The notes under the pieces: model-generated | Databases searched by the model: none | What the model was told of the DNA's origin: nothing | Seen by the model: the letters and a program-made list of their open reading frames with translations, nothing else | Position numbers and translations under genes: made by a program | Shown: positions 7,983 through 16,150 of the stretch, piece by piece | Layout: the number at the start of each line of letters is the position of its first letter | Position numbering within the stretch: position 1 is the stretch's first letter | Assembly: GCA_913041865.1 (NCBI GenBank) | Contig: CAJWIW010000011.1 | Coordinates: forward strand, 1 to 18,456 | Source of the DNA: an uncultured Gammaproteobacteria bacterium | Lineage (GTDB): Bacteria > Pseudomonadota > Gammaproteobacteria > GCA-002705445 > GCA-002716945 | Reading direction: 5' to 3' | DNA: 18,456 nucleotides

Positions 7983-9594
7983 TTTTATCTATAATAGTAG
8001 TGTTTATTAGTATTATAACAGGAATTAGTCCAATAATTATTAACATTAGTGACGGAGAGGCTATGTACATTAATTGCTCTGATAGGGCTAGCTCATATAC
8101 GTTAATTGCTAGTGTATCAAAATTAAATGGCCTTAGAATTAAAGTTGCAGGAAGTTCTTTAATAATATCTACAAAAACTAATATTAAAGATGTGACAATT
8201 GTAGTTTTCATCATAGGGATGTGTATCCTGCTAAGAGAAATAGCAGGATTTAACTGAAAAGTGTTAAGCGTCAAATCAATATTTTTTTTTATTTTACTTA
8301 AACCAGCCTCTGTGGCATTGAGTGATAGTGTAGAAAATCTTACCAAATACGCGATAAATAGTGCGACAAGGGATCCGCTGAAGAAGTATAACGGTTCATC
8401 GAATAAAAATGTTTGGATATTATCTATTGATGTGACAAATATTATAATGCCTACTGCTATCACTACTCCAGGAATAGAATAACCAAGTGAAAATATTTTC
8501 AAGGCTATATTTGTAAATTTATCGTTCATAATTCTATTTTTATAAGAAGAATAGATTGAGATTAGTACTATTAGTACTGCAGATATACTTGCAATGAAGA
8601 TTGAATTCATAATGATATTGAGAAAAGTTTCTTTAAGTGCATAATCAAAAGTACTGAATAACCATATTATTAATTGAACTATAGGTACTATAAAACCCAA
8701 AAGTACAATCATAGAACACCAAAAACACGCTAATAATGCTCTCTTACCATAAAGCTTTACTTCTAGTGGTATTTTATTCTTTTGAGATGAATGATAATAT
8801 GCTCTACTACCACGGGAATATTTCTCAATTATTATCAGGATAAAAACAAATGACAATAGAATCGACGCAAGGTGAAGAGCGCTTGACTCATCTCCGAGTG
8901 CAAACCATGTACGATATATTCCAGTTGTAAATGTTGCTACACCGTAATAATCCATTGTTCCAAACTCAGCTACTGATTCCATAATAACTAAACTTAAACC
9001 TGCAACGATTGCTGGTCTAGCAAGTGGTAGACCTATGCGGTTAAACGACTCAACATCATTTAAACCAAGAGATTTACCTACCTCAAGAGCACAATATGAT
9101 TGCTCTCTGAAGGATGAGTAGCACAAAAGATACACATATGGATAAAGACTAATACTTAAAATAAATATTGAACCATAAATATTTCTTATATCTATCAGAT
9201 GAAAAAGTTCTTTACCCAAATTAAAGTGAATATCAAGAAAATCAAATAGAAAACCAGACGGTTCAGTTAATCCTGCATATATATATGCAGATATGTAGGC
9301 AGGGATCGCTATGGGCATGACTAATAACCACTTAAAAATATCTTTTCCAGGAAAACTATACATAACAACAAGCCATGCAGTAGATACACCAATAATAACC
9401 GTAAAGAATGAAACAAAAAATGTTATGAAAATTGTATTGAAGATGTAGTCATCAATTAATGTTGCTCTGAGATGTACCCATAATTCGCTAGATGGATAAA
9501 ATAGGAAAGAAAAGACTGTCAGAATAGGTATGAGAACAATAGTAATGATAAATAAAAGTATTATCCTATCATTATAGAAACCTAGTTGCTTCAC
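7963..9594 (-). CDS. fbpB: Ferric iron ABC transporter, fused two-domain permease
   Basis: FbpB is the inner-membrane channel of the Fe3+ importer. Its 543 residues form two homologous permease halves, with about twelve hydrophobic segments in all. Each half carries an EAA-type loop that docks on the ATPase: EVGKSLGLNDVESFNRIGLP (171-190) in the first, and a weaker one around residues 438-465 (LNTFQLNPAISLSRIHIP) in the second. This fused architecture is normal for FbpB/AfuB/ThiP-type permeases. Translation starts at GTG, with GGAAG about 9 nt upstream inside the end of fbpA; no closer ATG gives a better N-terminus. The gap to fbpA is 6 nt and the overlap with fbpC is 20 bp, so this is one transcription unit. 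Confidence 0.92.
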   Translation of the reverse strand: MKQLGFYNDRIILLFIITIVLIPILTVFSFLFYPSSELWVHLRATLIDDYIFNTIFITFFVSFFTVIIGVSTAWLVVMYSFPGKDIFKWLLVMPIAIPAYISAYIYAGLTEPSGFLFDFLDIHFNLGKELFHLIDIRNIYGSIFILSISLYPYVYLLCYSSFREQSYCALEVGKSLGLNDVESFNRIGLPLARPAIVAGLSLVIMESVAEFGTMDYYGVATFTTGIYRTWFALGDESSALHLASILLSFVFILIIIEKYSRGSRAYYHSSQKNKIPLEVKLYGKRALLACFWCSMIVLLGFIVPIVQLIIWLFSTFDYALKETFLNIIMNSIFIASISAVLIVLISIYSSYKNRIMNDKFTNIALKIFSLGYSIPGVVIAVGIIIFVTSIDNIQTFLFDEPLYFFSGSLVALFIAYLVRFSTLSLNATEAGLSKIKKNIDLTLNTFQLNPAISLSRIHIPMMKTTIVTSLILVFVDIIKELPATLILRPFNFDTLAINVYELALSEQLMYIASPSLMLIIIGLIPVIILINTTIIDKNAKLKT

Positions 9595-9600
9595 TTATTC

Positions 9601-10665
9601 TTACTTCCATCCTACTCGATCAAATATCATAACAGCTCTGCTGTTGTTCTTACCTAATTCGTCAAGGTTCAGAGTATCCTTTTTGAAGGGATACCCCCAT
9701 GACTGAACAATTTCACTCACAGGTATATTATCTCTAATAGGATATTCATGATTAGCTTGAGCATAAAGTTTTTGAGCCTCATCACTTGCTAAATACTCGA
9801 GGAACTTAACCGCATTCACCTCATTCTTAGAATGTTTAGTTATAGCTGCACCACTTATATTAATATGTGCACCGCTAGTTTTTTGGTTAGGAAAGAAGAC
9901 TGATATTTTTTCTGCATATTTTCTCTCGTTATCTTTCTCTGATGCAATCCATTTGCCTAGATAGTACGTGTTCGCTATAGTCACATCACATTCACCCATT
10001 ACTACAGACGTCATTTGAGTTCGATCATTACCTTTGGGATCTTTTGAGAAATTATTCTTGACACTTCTTGCCCATTCTTCGGCATAATCTTCTCCTAAAT
10101 TTGAGATAATAGATGCAAGTAAAGATTGATTATATATGTTACTAGATGATCTTATGCATATCCTATTTCTCCACTTTTTACTAGCTAAGTCTTTATATGT
10201 TGACAAATCAGAAGACTCTACATTTTTTGGATTATACATAATCACTCTAGATCTTATTGATAAGCCGAACCAATAACCATCATCATCACGAAGATATTCT
10301 GGAATCAAATTATTTAATTTAGGAGATGATATTCTTTTTAGAAGACCATCCTCTTTTGCTTTATAGAGATTGCCCGCATCAACTGTCAGAAGTACATCTG
10401 CTCTTGTATTTGCACCCTCTTGCTTAATTCTTTTTTGTAAAACTTTGGCTTTTCCAGAGATAACATTTACTTTTATATTAGTTTGAGCCTGAAATCCATC
10501 AACTAGTGGCTGAAGGAGATACCCCTTTCTTGCACTATAAACGTTTACCTCCTCTGCGAATAGAGAACTTGATAAAAGAGACAGAGCTAGACTACTCACT
10601 AGTATTAATTGTGTGAAACTTAATTTATTTTTTATGTTTTGGTTGTCAGTCCGCATAAAAATCAT
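9601..10665 (-). CDS. fbpA: Ferric iron ABC transporter, periplasmic binding protein
   Basis: FbpA captures Fe3+ in the periplasm and delivers it to FbpBC. From the start chosen here it has 354 residues. A signal peptide ends at about LSSSLFA|EEV (cleavage near residue 37), and the mature protein opens with NVYSARKG, typical of the family. The tyrosine pair that holds iron in known FbpA proteins is visible as ANTYYLGKW (Tyr234 and Tyr235). The C-terminal LASDEAQKLYAQANHEYPIR is also characteristic. The frame stays open to an ATG at 10713, but that codon lies inside the Fur box and over the -10 region. The 10665 ATG has an AGGAG site at 8 nt and gives a sensible signal peptide. As first gene of fbpABC it is probably repressed by Fur when iron is plentiful. 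Confidence 0.93.
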   Translation of the reverse strand: MIFMRTDNQNIKNKLSFTQLILVSSLALSLLSSSLFAEEVNVYSARKGYLLQPLVDGFQAQTNIKVNVISGKAKVLQKRIKQEGANTRADVLLTVDAGNLYKAKEDGLLKRISSPKLNNLIPEYLRDDDGYWFGLSIRSRVIMYNPKNVESSDLSTYKDLASKKWRNRICIRSSSNIYNQSLLASIISNLGEDYAEEWARSVKNNFSKDPKGNDRTQMTSVVMGECDVTIANTYYLGKWIASEKDNERKYAEKISVFFPNQKTSGAHINISGAAITKHSKNEVNAVKFLEYLASDEAQKLYAQANHEYPIRDNIPVSEIVQSWGYPFKKDTLNLDELGKNNSRAVMIFDRVGWK

Positions 10666-10673
10666 TGAATTTT

Positions 10674-10678
10674 CTCCT
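10674..10678 (-). promoter_or_regulatory. Ribosome binding site deciding the fbpA start
   Basis: AGGAG on the minus strand sits 8 nt upstream of the ATG at 10665, which makes this the start rather than the in-frame ATG at 10713 within the Fur box. Confidence 0.75.
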
Positions 10679-10695
10679 AGCAAATTAGAGCATAA

Positions 10696-10714
10696 AATGA
10701 GAATGATTCTCATT
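10696..10714 (-). promoter_or_regulatory. Fur box operator of fbpABC
   Basis: The 19-bp sequence AATGAGAATCATTCTCATT (minus strand) is a perfect 9-1-9 palindrome and closely follows the Fur consensus GATAATGATAATCATTATC. It overlaps a TATAAT -10 box (10712-10717, minus strand). Fur-Fe2+ bound here would block RNA polymerase, as expected for an iron importer. It lies about 130 bp upstream of the divergent ilvE, so an effect on ilvE is possible but not shown. Confidence 0.88.
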
Positions 10715-10717
10715 ATA
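10712..10717 (-). promoter_or_regulatory. -10 element of the fbpABC promoter
   Basis: A perfect TATAAT reads towards fbpA and shares three bases with the Fur box. The best -35 is only TTGTTA (10733-10738) at a short 15-nt spacing, so the promoter may be weak or rely on the -10. Confidence 0.6.
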
Positions 10718-10841
10718 CACTAAAATATCTTATAACAAATACACAAACTACGCGAATTTCTATTAAAATTTTATTAAAAATAGAAGTATTTTCATGATTT
10801 AAGACATGATATGCTTTTCATTTATATGTCGCAAAATACTA

Positions 10842-11762
10842 ATGATTATCTCTGAGATCGAAGGAAAAATTTGGCTTGATGGAGCTTTCTGTGATTGGAA
10901 AGAAGCTAACATTCATGTTCTTACGCATACTTTACATTATGGCACAGGCGTTTTTGAGGGTGTCAGAGCATATAAAACAGATACAGGTACATGTATCTTT
11001 AGATTACAAGATCACACTAAAAGACTATTTCAGTCAGCTAGTCTTATTGGTATGGACATTCCTTATTCCCACGAGGATTTAATGAGTATACAAAAAGAAT
11101 CAGTTAAAGTTAACAACCTTGATAATGCCTATATAAGACCAATTTGTTTTTATGGCAATGAAGGGATGGGTTTACGCGCAGATAACTTAAAAGTGCATGT
11201 AGCAGTTGCATCATGGGATTGGGGACCCTATTTGGGTGCAGATAAGATTACAAATGGAATAAAAGTCAAAATATCTAAGTTTCCTAAAAGAGATCCCGAA
11301 GCCATGCTATACAAAGCAAAAGCAACTGGAAATTATCTTAATTCAATGTTGGCACTAACTGATGCGTTAAAATCTGGTTATGACGAAGCCTTAATTCTTG
11401 GGTCAGACGATACAATTAATGAGGGATCTGGCGAAAATATTTTTCTTGTTAAGAATAATAAATTAATTACTCCAGATTTAATTACTGTTCTGGATGGGAT
11501 TACTAGAAAAACAGTAATTGATTTAGCAAAAGATCTCAATTTAGAAACAGAGGAAAGAAAGATTCAGACGCAAGAAGTTTTTGAATGTGACGAGGCATTT
11601 TTCACAGGAACAGCAGCTGAGGTAACACCAATTATACAGGTTAATGATCATTCTATTTCAAATGGAAATCCAGGGCCTATAACAAAAAAATTACAAAATA
11701 GTTACTTTGATTTAATTCATGGTAAAATCTCAAAATATAATAATTGGTTAAGCTTAGTCTAG
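10842..11762 (+). CDS. ilvE: Branched-chain amino-acid aminotransferase
   Basis: IlvE is the PLP-dependent class IV aminotransferase that makes valine, leucine and isoleucine from their keto acids with glutamate. From the ATG at 10842 it has 306 residues, the usual length. It begins EGKIWLDGAFCDWKEANIHV and continues with LTHTLHYGTGVFEGVRAY (27-44). The PLP lysine is Lys160 in YKAKATGNYLNS. The cofactor-binding INEGSGENIFLV (192-203) and FFTGTAAEVTPI (253-264) are intact. An in-frame ATG at 10806 would add twelve residues with no counterpart in the family, and neither start has a clear Shine-Dalgarno sequence. The gene is divergent from fbpA and only 11 nt ahead of rfaE1, so it probably shares a transcript with the heptose genes; functionally they are unrelated. 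Confidence 0.94.
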   Translation: MIISEIEGKIWLDGAFCDWKEANIHVLTHTLHYGTGVFEGVRAYKTDTGTCIFRLQDHTKRLFQSASLIGMDIPYSHEDLMSIQKESVKVNNLDNAYIRPICFYGNEGMGLRADNLKVHVAVASWDWGPYLGADKITNGIKVKISKFPKRDPEAMLYKAKATGNYLNSMLALTDALKSGYDEALILGSDDTINEGSGENIFLVKNNKLITPDLITVLDGITRKTVIDLAKDLNLETEERKIQTQEVFECDEAFFTGTAAEVTPIIQVNDHSISNGNPGPITKKLQNSYFDLIHGKISKYNNWLSLV

Positions 11763-11773
11763 TCCTGTAAAAC

Positions 11774-12703
11774 ATGATTAAAAAAAAGAAAATATTAGTT
11801 CTGGGTGATGTGATGCTAGATCGATATTGGACTGGAAAAGTAAATAGAATATCACCAGAAGCCCCCGTTCCAGTTGTTGATGTTACAGAAACTTTCGACA
11901 AACCAGGCGGGGCAGCAAATGTTGCAAAAAATCTAGCTGATTTTGGTATGGACGTTACTCTACTAGGACTAATTGGTGATGATGATACAAGTGCTTCTCT
12001 AAAATTGCTTATATCGAATTCAAATATTGCATTTCATCCAATCATTGATAGTGAAATAAGGACAACTCTCAAGTTAAGAGTAATTGATCAGAATCAGCAA
12101 CTTCTTCGCATAGATCATGAAGATGCAAACATCTCAAAAAAAATTGAGAGTTCGTACGATAAAATAAAAGAATTGTTGCAAAATTGTGATGGCATAGTTA
12201 TTTCTGACTATAACAAAGGAGTTGTAAAACCTATCATACAAAAAGTCATACAAGACGCGAATGATTTAGGTATAATGACATTTATAGATCCTAAGGGTGA
12301 TGATTTTAGCGTCTATAAATCATCAACATTAGTCAAACCTAACTTATCCGAATTTGAACTCATTATGGGTAAATCCAGCAATGTGGATGAATTCGAGAAA
12401 AATGGAAAGAAATTAAGAGAAGATTTAAATATCCAATATCTATTAGTCACCAGAGGTAAAGATGGAATGACATTATTCTCTGAGGAGGGTGTTCGGTCTT
12501 TTCATTCTATAAAAAAAGATGTTTTTGATGTTACTGGAGCAGGGGATACTGTAATTTCAATTTTATCTTCCTTTATTATAGCAGGAGAGAATGTTGCTAA
12601 AGCAGTAGAGCTGTCTAATATTGCCGCGAGTCTCTCAGTGCTTAAATTGGGTTCTACAAGCGTAAGTCAAAATGAGTTAGAGCATGCATCAAAGAGTCAA
12701 TAA
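11774..12703 (+). CDS. rfaE1: D-glycero-beta-D-manno-heptose-7-phosphate kinase (HldE kinase domain as a separate protein)
   Basis: This kinase makes heptose 1,7-bisphosphate in the ADP-heptose pathway for the LPS inner core. The 309 residues form a PfkB/ribokinase-type fold. The N-terminal block LGDVMLDRYWTGKVNRISPE (10-29) is specific for HldE/RfaE kinases, followed by APVPVVDV and GGAANVAKNLADFG (45-58). The catalytic loop DVTGAGDT (252-259, Asp258 as base) is intact. In E. coli this domain is fused to an adenylyltransferase in HldE (about 477 residues). Here the frame ends after the kinase, and the second domain is a separate gene whose start overlaps by 20 bp. The separate partner is a complete protein, so this is a genuine two-gene form rather than a broken fusion. 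Confidence 0.93.
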   Translation: MIKKKKILVLGDVMLDRYWTGKVNRISPEAPVPVVDVTETFDKPGGAANVAKNLADFGMDVTLLGLIGDDDTSASLKLLISNSNIAFHPIIDSEIRTTLKLRVIDQNQQLLRIDHEDANISKKIESSYDKIKELLQNCDGIVISDYNKGVVKPIIQKVIQDANDLGIMTFIDPKGDDFSVYKSSTLVKPNLSEFELIMGKSSNVDEFEKNGKKLREDLNIQYLLVTRGKDGMTLFSEEGVRSFHSIKKDVFDVTGAGDTVISILSSFIIAGENVAKAVELSNIAASLSVLKLGSTSVSQNELEHASKSQ

Positions 12704-13175
12704 CTTAGTTTCAACTATTGATGATTTAGTGAAGCTATGTCGTAGCTATAGGGATGATGGAAAAAAAATTATCATGACTAATGGCTGTTTTGATATTTTA
12801 CACACCGGCCACATTCATATGCTTAGTGAAGCAAAAAAATTAGGAGATATATTAGTAGTTGCACTAAATAGTGACTCATCGGTCAAACTAAATAAAGGAG
12901 AAAAAAGACCAATCAATTATGAAATGGATAGAGCATTCATTCTATCAGCTGTTCAATATGTAGATCACATAATTATCTTTGATGAGGAAACACCTGAAAA
13001 GATAATTTGTAAAATCCTACCTGATATTCTCGTAAAAGGTACTGATTATGAGAATAAATTTATTGCTGGTAAAAAATGTCTGGAAGAGAATGATAAAAAA
13101 ATAATTTTGATAGATCTGATTAAGGGTAAATCCACAACTGATTTGATTGCAAAATTAGTTAACAACAAAGACTAG
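12684..13175 (+). CDS. rfaE2: D-glycero-beta-D-manno-heptose 1-phosphate adenylyltransferase (bipartite form)
   Basis: This enzyme joins heptose 1-phosphate and ATP to give ADP-heptose, the donor for LPS heptosyltransferases. The 163-residue protein belongs to the cytidylyltransferase-like superfamily: MTNGCFDILHTGHIHML (31-47) holds the HxGH signature (His40-His43), VALNSDSSVKLNKGEKRPIN (59-78) is the family block, and KGKSTTDLI (147-155) contributes the second nucleotide-binding motif. It has its own N-terminal extension before the domain. Its ATG lies 20 bp inside rfaE1, so the halves of the classical HldE are translationally coupled. The GmhA, GmhB and HldD steps of the pathway are not in this window. 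The stop is only 6 nt from the end of the convergent GT9 gene. Confidence 0.93.
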   Translation: MHQRVNNLVSTIDDLVKLCRSYRDDGKKIIMTNGCFDILHTGHIHMLSEAKKLGDILVVALNSDSSVKLNKGEKRPINYEMDRAFILSAVQYVDHIIIFDEETPEKIICKILPDILVKGTDYENKFIAGKKCLEENDKKIILIDLIKGKSTTDLIAKLVNNKD

Positions 13176-13181
13176 CTTATA

Positions 13182-14216
13182 TTAACTCAGTATAGTTCTA
13201 ATCATATTTATAACTTCTTCAATTTTTATTAAAGACATTGCTTTTTTATTTCTAACTCTATATCCCCACTTAACATTATCTTCACACTTATTCTCAAATA
13301 ACTTCAACGCTTGTGGATACTTATTAATAGTATATTGTTTATTTAGATAAGGCCCTGTTCTATTTGGATTAGAGGTGACGTAAAGGCCTATAACAGGTTT
13401 ATTGAGCATAGATGCAATATGAAGCGTCCCTGAGTCTGGACCGATATATACCACACAGTTTGCGAGTATAGTGTAGAGTTCTTGTAATTTTGTTTTACCA
13501 ACATAGTTATGTATATAGTCAATCCCATTAAAAGTTTTTGATCTATCTATCTCATATCTACTTGATCCTCCAACAACCAGAGTTCTTGTTTTGTATTCGT
13601 TATAAAGATACTCTGCAACAGCTTTATAATTATCCAAATCCCACTCTCTAAAATTAAATCTACGTGAGCTTGTGAAAGGATTGATTACAACGAACTTCAT
13701 GTTAGATAATTCGCTTGTATAAATTGTTCTAGCTAGATTAATTGACCAATCTAATTTTTTAGTGTCTATTGAAATTTTTTTCAAGAAGCAAAAGAATGTG
13801 TCTAATACATGTATTTTCTCTTCACAATCTATCTCTTCGTGCCCTAACAAAGAGTGAAGATTTTTTGACAAACATTTATTGTATCCTATCTTTCTCTTCG
13901 ATTTAATTAGCATACTAAAAATATTCGATCTTAAAGAAACTTGCATGTGAAGCAAGACATCAAAAGTTATAGAAGATCTTAACTTATATAACTGTTTCAC
14001 TGTCTTAATCAAATTAGTTTTGTCAACTACTATAAATGTAACATTTTTAATATTTTTCACTAATTCGTATTCTGTTTTATTAATAATCCATGTAATATTT
14101 ATTTTAGGATTCTCATTTTTAATTGTATTGACAATTGGAATCATATGAGTAACGTCACCCAAGGAGGATAACCTGAGGAGACAGACAGATTTAAGAGGGT
14201 ACTTTTCTTTGTACAT
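13182..14216 (-). CDS. Glycosyltransferase family 9 protein, probable LPS heptosyltransferase
   Basis: GT9 enzymes transfer heptose from ADP-heptose to the LPS core at the inner face of the cytoplasmic membrane. From the ATG at 14216 the protein has 344 residues. The N-terminal VCLLRLSSLGDVTHMIP (11-27) carries the conserved SLGD, whose aspartate (Asp21) is catalytic in WaaC. The C-terminal donor-binding part has INPFTSSRRFNFREW (178-192) and GPDSGTLHIASMLNKPVIGLY (259-279). The frame stays open to an ATG at 14375, but those extra 53 codons lie antisense to kdkA and form a meaningless hydrophobic stretch, so the shorter form is chosen. Neighbouring kdkA, waaA and rfaE1/rfaE2 support an inner-core role. 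Whether it is heptosyltransferase I, II or another member cannot be told from sequence alone, so no symbol is given. Confidence 0.88.
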   Translation of the reverse strand: MYKEKYPLKSVCLLRLSSLGDVTHMIPIVNTIKNENPKINITWIINKTEYELVKNIKNVTFIVVDKTNLIKTVKQLYKLRSSITFDVLLHMQVSLRSNIFSMLIKSKRKIGYNKCLSKNLHSLLGHEEIDCEEKIHVLDTFFCFLKKISIDTKKLDWSINLARTIYTSELSNMKFVVINPFTSSRRFNFREWDLDNYKAVAEYLYNEYKTRTLVVGGSSRYEIDRSKTFNGIDYIHNYVGKTKLQELYTILANCVVYIGPDSGTLHIASMLNKPVIGLYVTSNPNRTGPYLNKQYTINKYPQALKLFENKCEDNVKWGYRVRNKKAMSLIKIEEVINMIRTILS

Positions 14217-14225
14217 GCAATATTT

Positions 14226-14912
14226 ATGATAATAAAAAAACACCATAATGACATCATTTTTTATGATGAAGATAATGAATTCGATCTTGATAAAGTAATA
14301 CATGAAGAGGTATATCAGGCACAACAGAGCACAAACATTGAGGTTATTAATCAAGAAAAATGGATTAAGAAGCATTATATCAGAAAAGGCCTGATGACTT
14401 TTTTGGGAGATAGATATATTACTCCACTTTTTGGATTAGCCAATACTAGATCGTATTCTGAGTTCAAAATTTTGAATTTTTTACATAAGCATAATTTTAA
14501 TACTTGCAAACCTATAATAGGATGGCTAAATTTCCAAAATCCTTTCATTTATCGAGCAAGCTTAATAGTAGAGAGATTTGAAGAAGTAATTACATTATCG
14601 GACCACTTACAGAACAATGCTGATGAAAAGCTGTTTTATAATTTAGGACAACAGATATCATCAATGCACAAGCTAGGTGTTTATCATGGTGATTTGAATG
14701 CCCATAATATTTTAATAGAAGAAAAAGATGTCTCTAACATCAATATTATTGATTTTGATAAATCGTTAATAGGCGTTAACTGTAAATTATTTCCTGGTCT
14801 TATGAGTAGTAATTTATCTAGACTAAGACAATCACTCGTGAAGTTGGGTTATACTGATCACTTAAATAAATACTGGGATGTACTCATGGAGGGATATTCG
14901 TTAGGTGGCTAA
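14226..14912 (+). CDS. kdkA: 3-deoxy-D-manno-octulosonic acid (Kdo) kinase
   Basis: KdkA phosphorylates the Kdo residue attached to lipid A, a step best known in Haemophilus and Vibrio, which carry a single phosphorylated Kdo. The 228 residues match that family along their length: YIRKGLMTFLGDRYI (51-65), ANTRSYSEFKILNFL (72-86), the kinase catalytic loop HGDLNAHNILI (154-164, Asp156) and the metal-binding IDFDKS (175-180). The fold is that of small eukaryote-like kinases. No better start exists upstream, and the N-terminus reaches the family's expected beginning. Its ATG is 9 bp from the divergent GT9 start, so its promoter must lie within GT9 coding sequence. Its stop touches the stop of convergent waaA. 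Confidence 0.92.
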   Translation: MIIKKHHNDIIFYDEDNEFDLDKVIHEEVYQAQQSTNIEVINQEKWIKKHYIRKGLMTFLGDRYITPLFGLANTRSYSEFKILNFLHKHNFNTCKPIIGWLNFQNPFIYRASLIVERFEEVITLSDHLQNNADEKLFYNLGQQISSMHKLGVYHGDLNAHNILIEEKDVSNINIIDFDKSLIGVNCKLFPGLMSSNLSRLRQSLVKLGYTDHLNKYWDVLMEGYSLGG

Positions 14913-16139
14913 TTATTGTATATGTTTCTTAATTTGTAAGAAATAGTCATCTAATACTTTTGTTTTCTTGTGCAAAAGTCTTTTAGCATTTTCACCAAAC
15001 AAATCCCTTCTTTGTTTTGATTTCAGCAGTCTCTCAAAAACATGCTTAAGAGATTTTGAATTTTTGACCATAACCATCGCATTATTTTTGAGAAATTCCT
15101 CTGTCTCATCGATAAAATTATACATATACGGGCCAACAACTATTGATTTACCAAGTGATGCGGCTTCAAGAAAGTTCTGCCCCCCATGATCAACAAGAGA
15201 CCCGCCCATGAAAACAAATTCACTATGTTCCATAAAGTTCTCTAATTCTCCAATTGTATCAGCAATATATATTTGAGTATTATTTCGGATCTTATCCTTT
15301 TTACTTCTTATGGCAAGTCGAACTAAACTCAAAGGTATGTCTGAAAGTATATCACCCAGTCTTTCAGGATGTCTGGGAGCAATAACCAATAGTATTCTTT
15401 TATCATTTATTTTAAGCCATTCCGTAATGATTTGTCTCTCTTCTCCAGGATGTGTAGATGCAGCTAATACATATTTCCTATCAATCGGTCTCTCACTCAC
15501 ATTATTACTAATAGACTCGCATAACTTAATATTTCCTAAAACTGCTACTTTCTCTTGATTGGCACCAAGTTGAAGAAAATTATCTCTTTCTCTTTCTGAT
15601 TTACAATATATCCTGTTAATTGAAGTAAGAGTATTTTTATAGATTTTTTTAATTATGTTATTTGAACTGAGAGTTTTTTTTGATAAACGAGCATTAGCCA
15701 TTATTATCGGTATGTTTCTTTTTGCACATATATTTATCATATTCGGCCAAATCTCTGTTTCAATGATTATACAGATCTTTGGTTTTATTGATTTTATAAA
15801 TCTGTTCATCGTTAAAAGAAAATCAAAGGGAAGATAGTAATGCTGAAAATCTCCATCTGATTTATCTAATATGGTTTTTGATGATTTGGTTGTAGTAGTT
15901 ATAATTATATCTTCAATTAACTTCTTATCTTTAAAAATACTAATTAGCTTTAATGCAATCTTCGCCTCTCCTACAGATGACGCATGCAACCATATTGCAT
16001 TTTCGTTTCTTCTAAAGGTAGCTAATCCCAAGCGTTGTCTTATGAAATTAGTGTCACTATTTCTACGAAGGGAATCATAAATTATTTTGAGTATAATAAC
16101 TGGTGATAGAAGATAGACTAGTAGGTTATATATAAACAT
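14913..16139 (-). CDS. waaA: 3-deoxy-D-manno-octulosonic acid transferase (Kdo transferase)
   Basis: WaaA (KdtA) transfers Kdo from CMP-Kdo to lipid IVA, the essential first step of LPS core assembly, at the inner membrane. The 408 residues start with a membrane anchor (about 3-21), then RQRLGLA, IWLHASSVGEAK (49-60) with the general base Glu58, LPFDF (103-107), IIETEIWPN (125-133), MANARLSKKT (147-156), STHPGEE (228-234), IAPRHPERL (253-261), and the C-terminal MGGSLVDHGGQNFLEAASLG (311-330) that binds CMP-Kdo. Because kdkA is adjacent, the enzyme is likely to add only one Kdo, as in Haemophilus, but the sequence does not prove this. It follows tolC by 11 nt without a clear Shine-Dalgarno sequence and is the last gene of the Pcm-rhodanese-tolC-waaA unit. 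Confidence 0.95.
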   Translation of the reverse strand: MFIYNLLVYLLSPVIILKIIYDSLRRNSDTNFIRQRLGLATFRRNENAIWLHASSVGEAKIALKLISIFKDKKLIEDIIITTTTKSSKTILDKSDGDFQHYYLPFDFLLTMNRFIKSIKPKICIIIETEIWPNMINICAKRNIPIIMANARLSKKTLSSNNIIKKIYKNTLTSINRIYCKSERERDNFLQLGANQEKVAVLGNIKLCESISNNVSERPIDRKYVLAASTHPGEERQIITEWLKINDKRILLVIAPRHPERLGDILSDIPLSLVRLAIRSKKDKIRNNTQIYIADTIGELENFMEHSEFVFMGGSLVDHGGQNFLEAASLGKSIVVGPYMYNFIDETEEFLKNNAMVMVKNSKSLKHVFERLLKSKQRRDLFGENAKRLLHKKTKVLDDYFLQIKKHIQ

Positions 16140-16150
16140 TAAGTATTATT

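Noticed and set aside
10666..10713. Longer fbpA starting at the ATG at 10713
   Set aside because: The ATG is part of the Fur box and the first base lies in the -10 element, so it cannot be in the message if that promoter is used; the ATG at 10665 has a proper ribosome site.
10806..10841. Longer ilvE starting at the ATG at 10806
   Set aside because: The extra residues have no counterpart in IlvE proteins, which begin a few residues before GKIWLDG; there is no ribosome site in support.
14217..14375. N-terminal extension of the GT9 gene by 53 codons to an ATG at 14375
   Set aside because: The extension is antisense to the conserved start of kdkA, reads as a hydrophobic low-complexity stretch, and the family N-terminus (VCLLRLSSLGD) fits the ATG at 14216.
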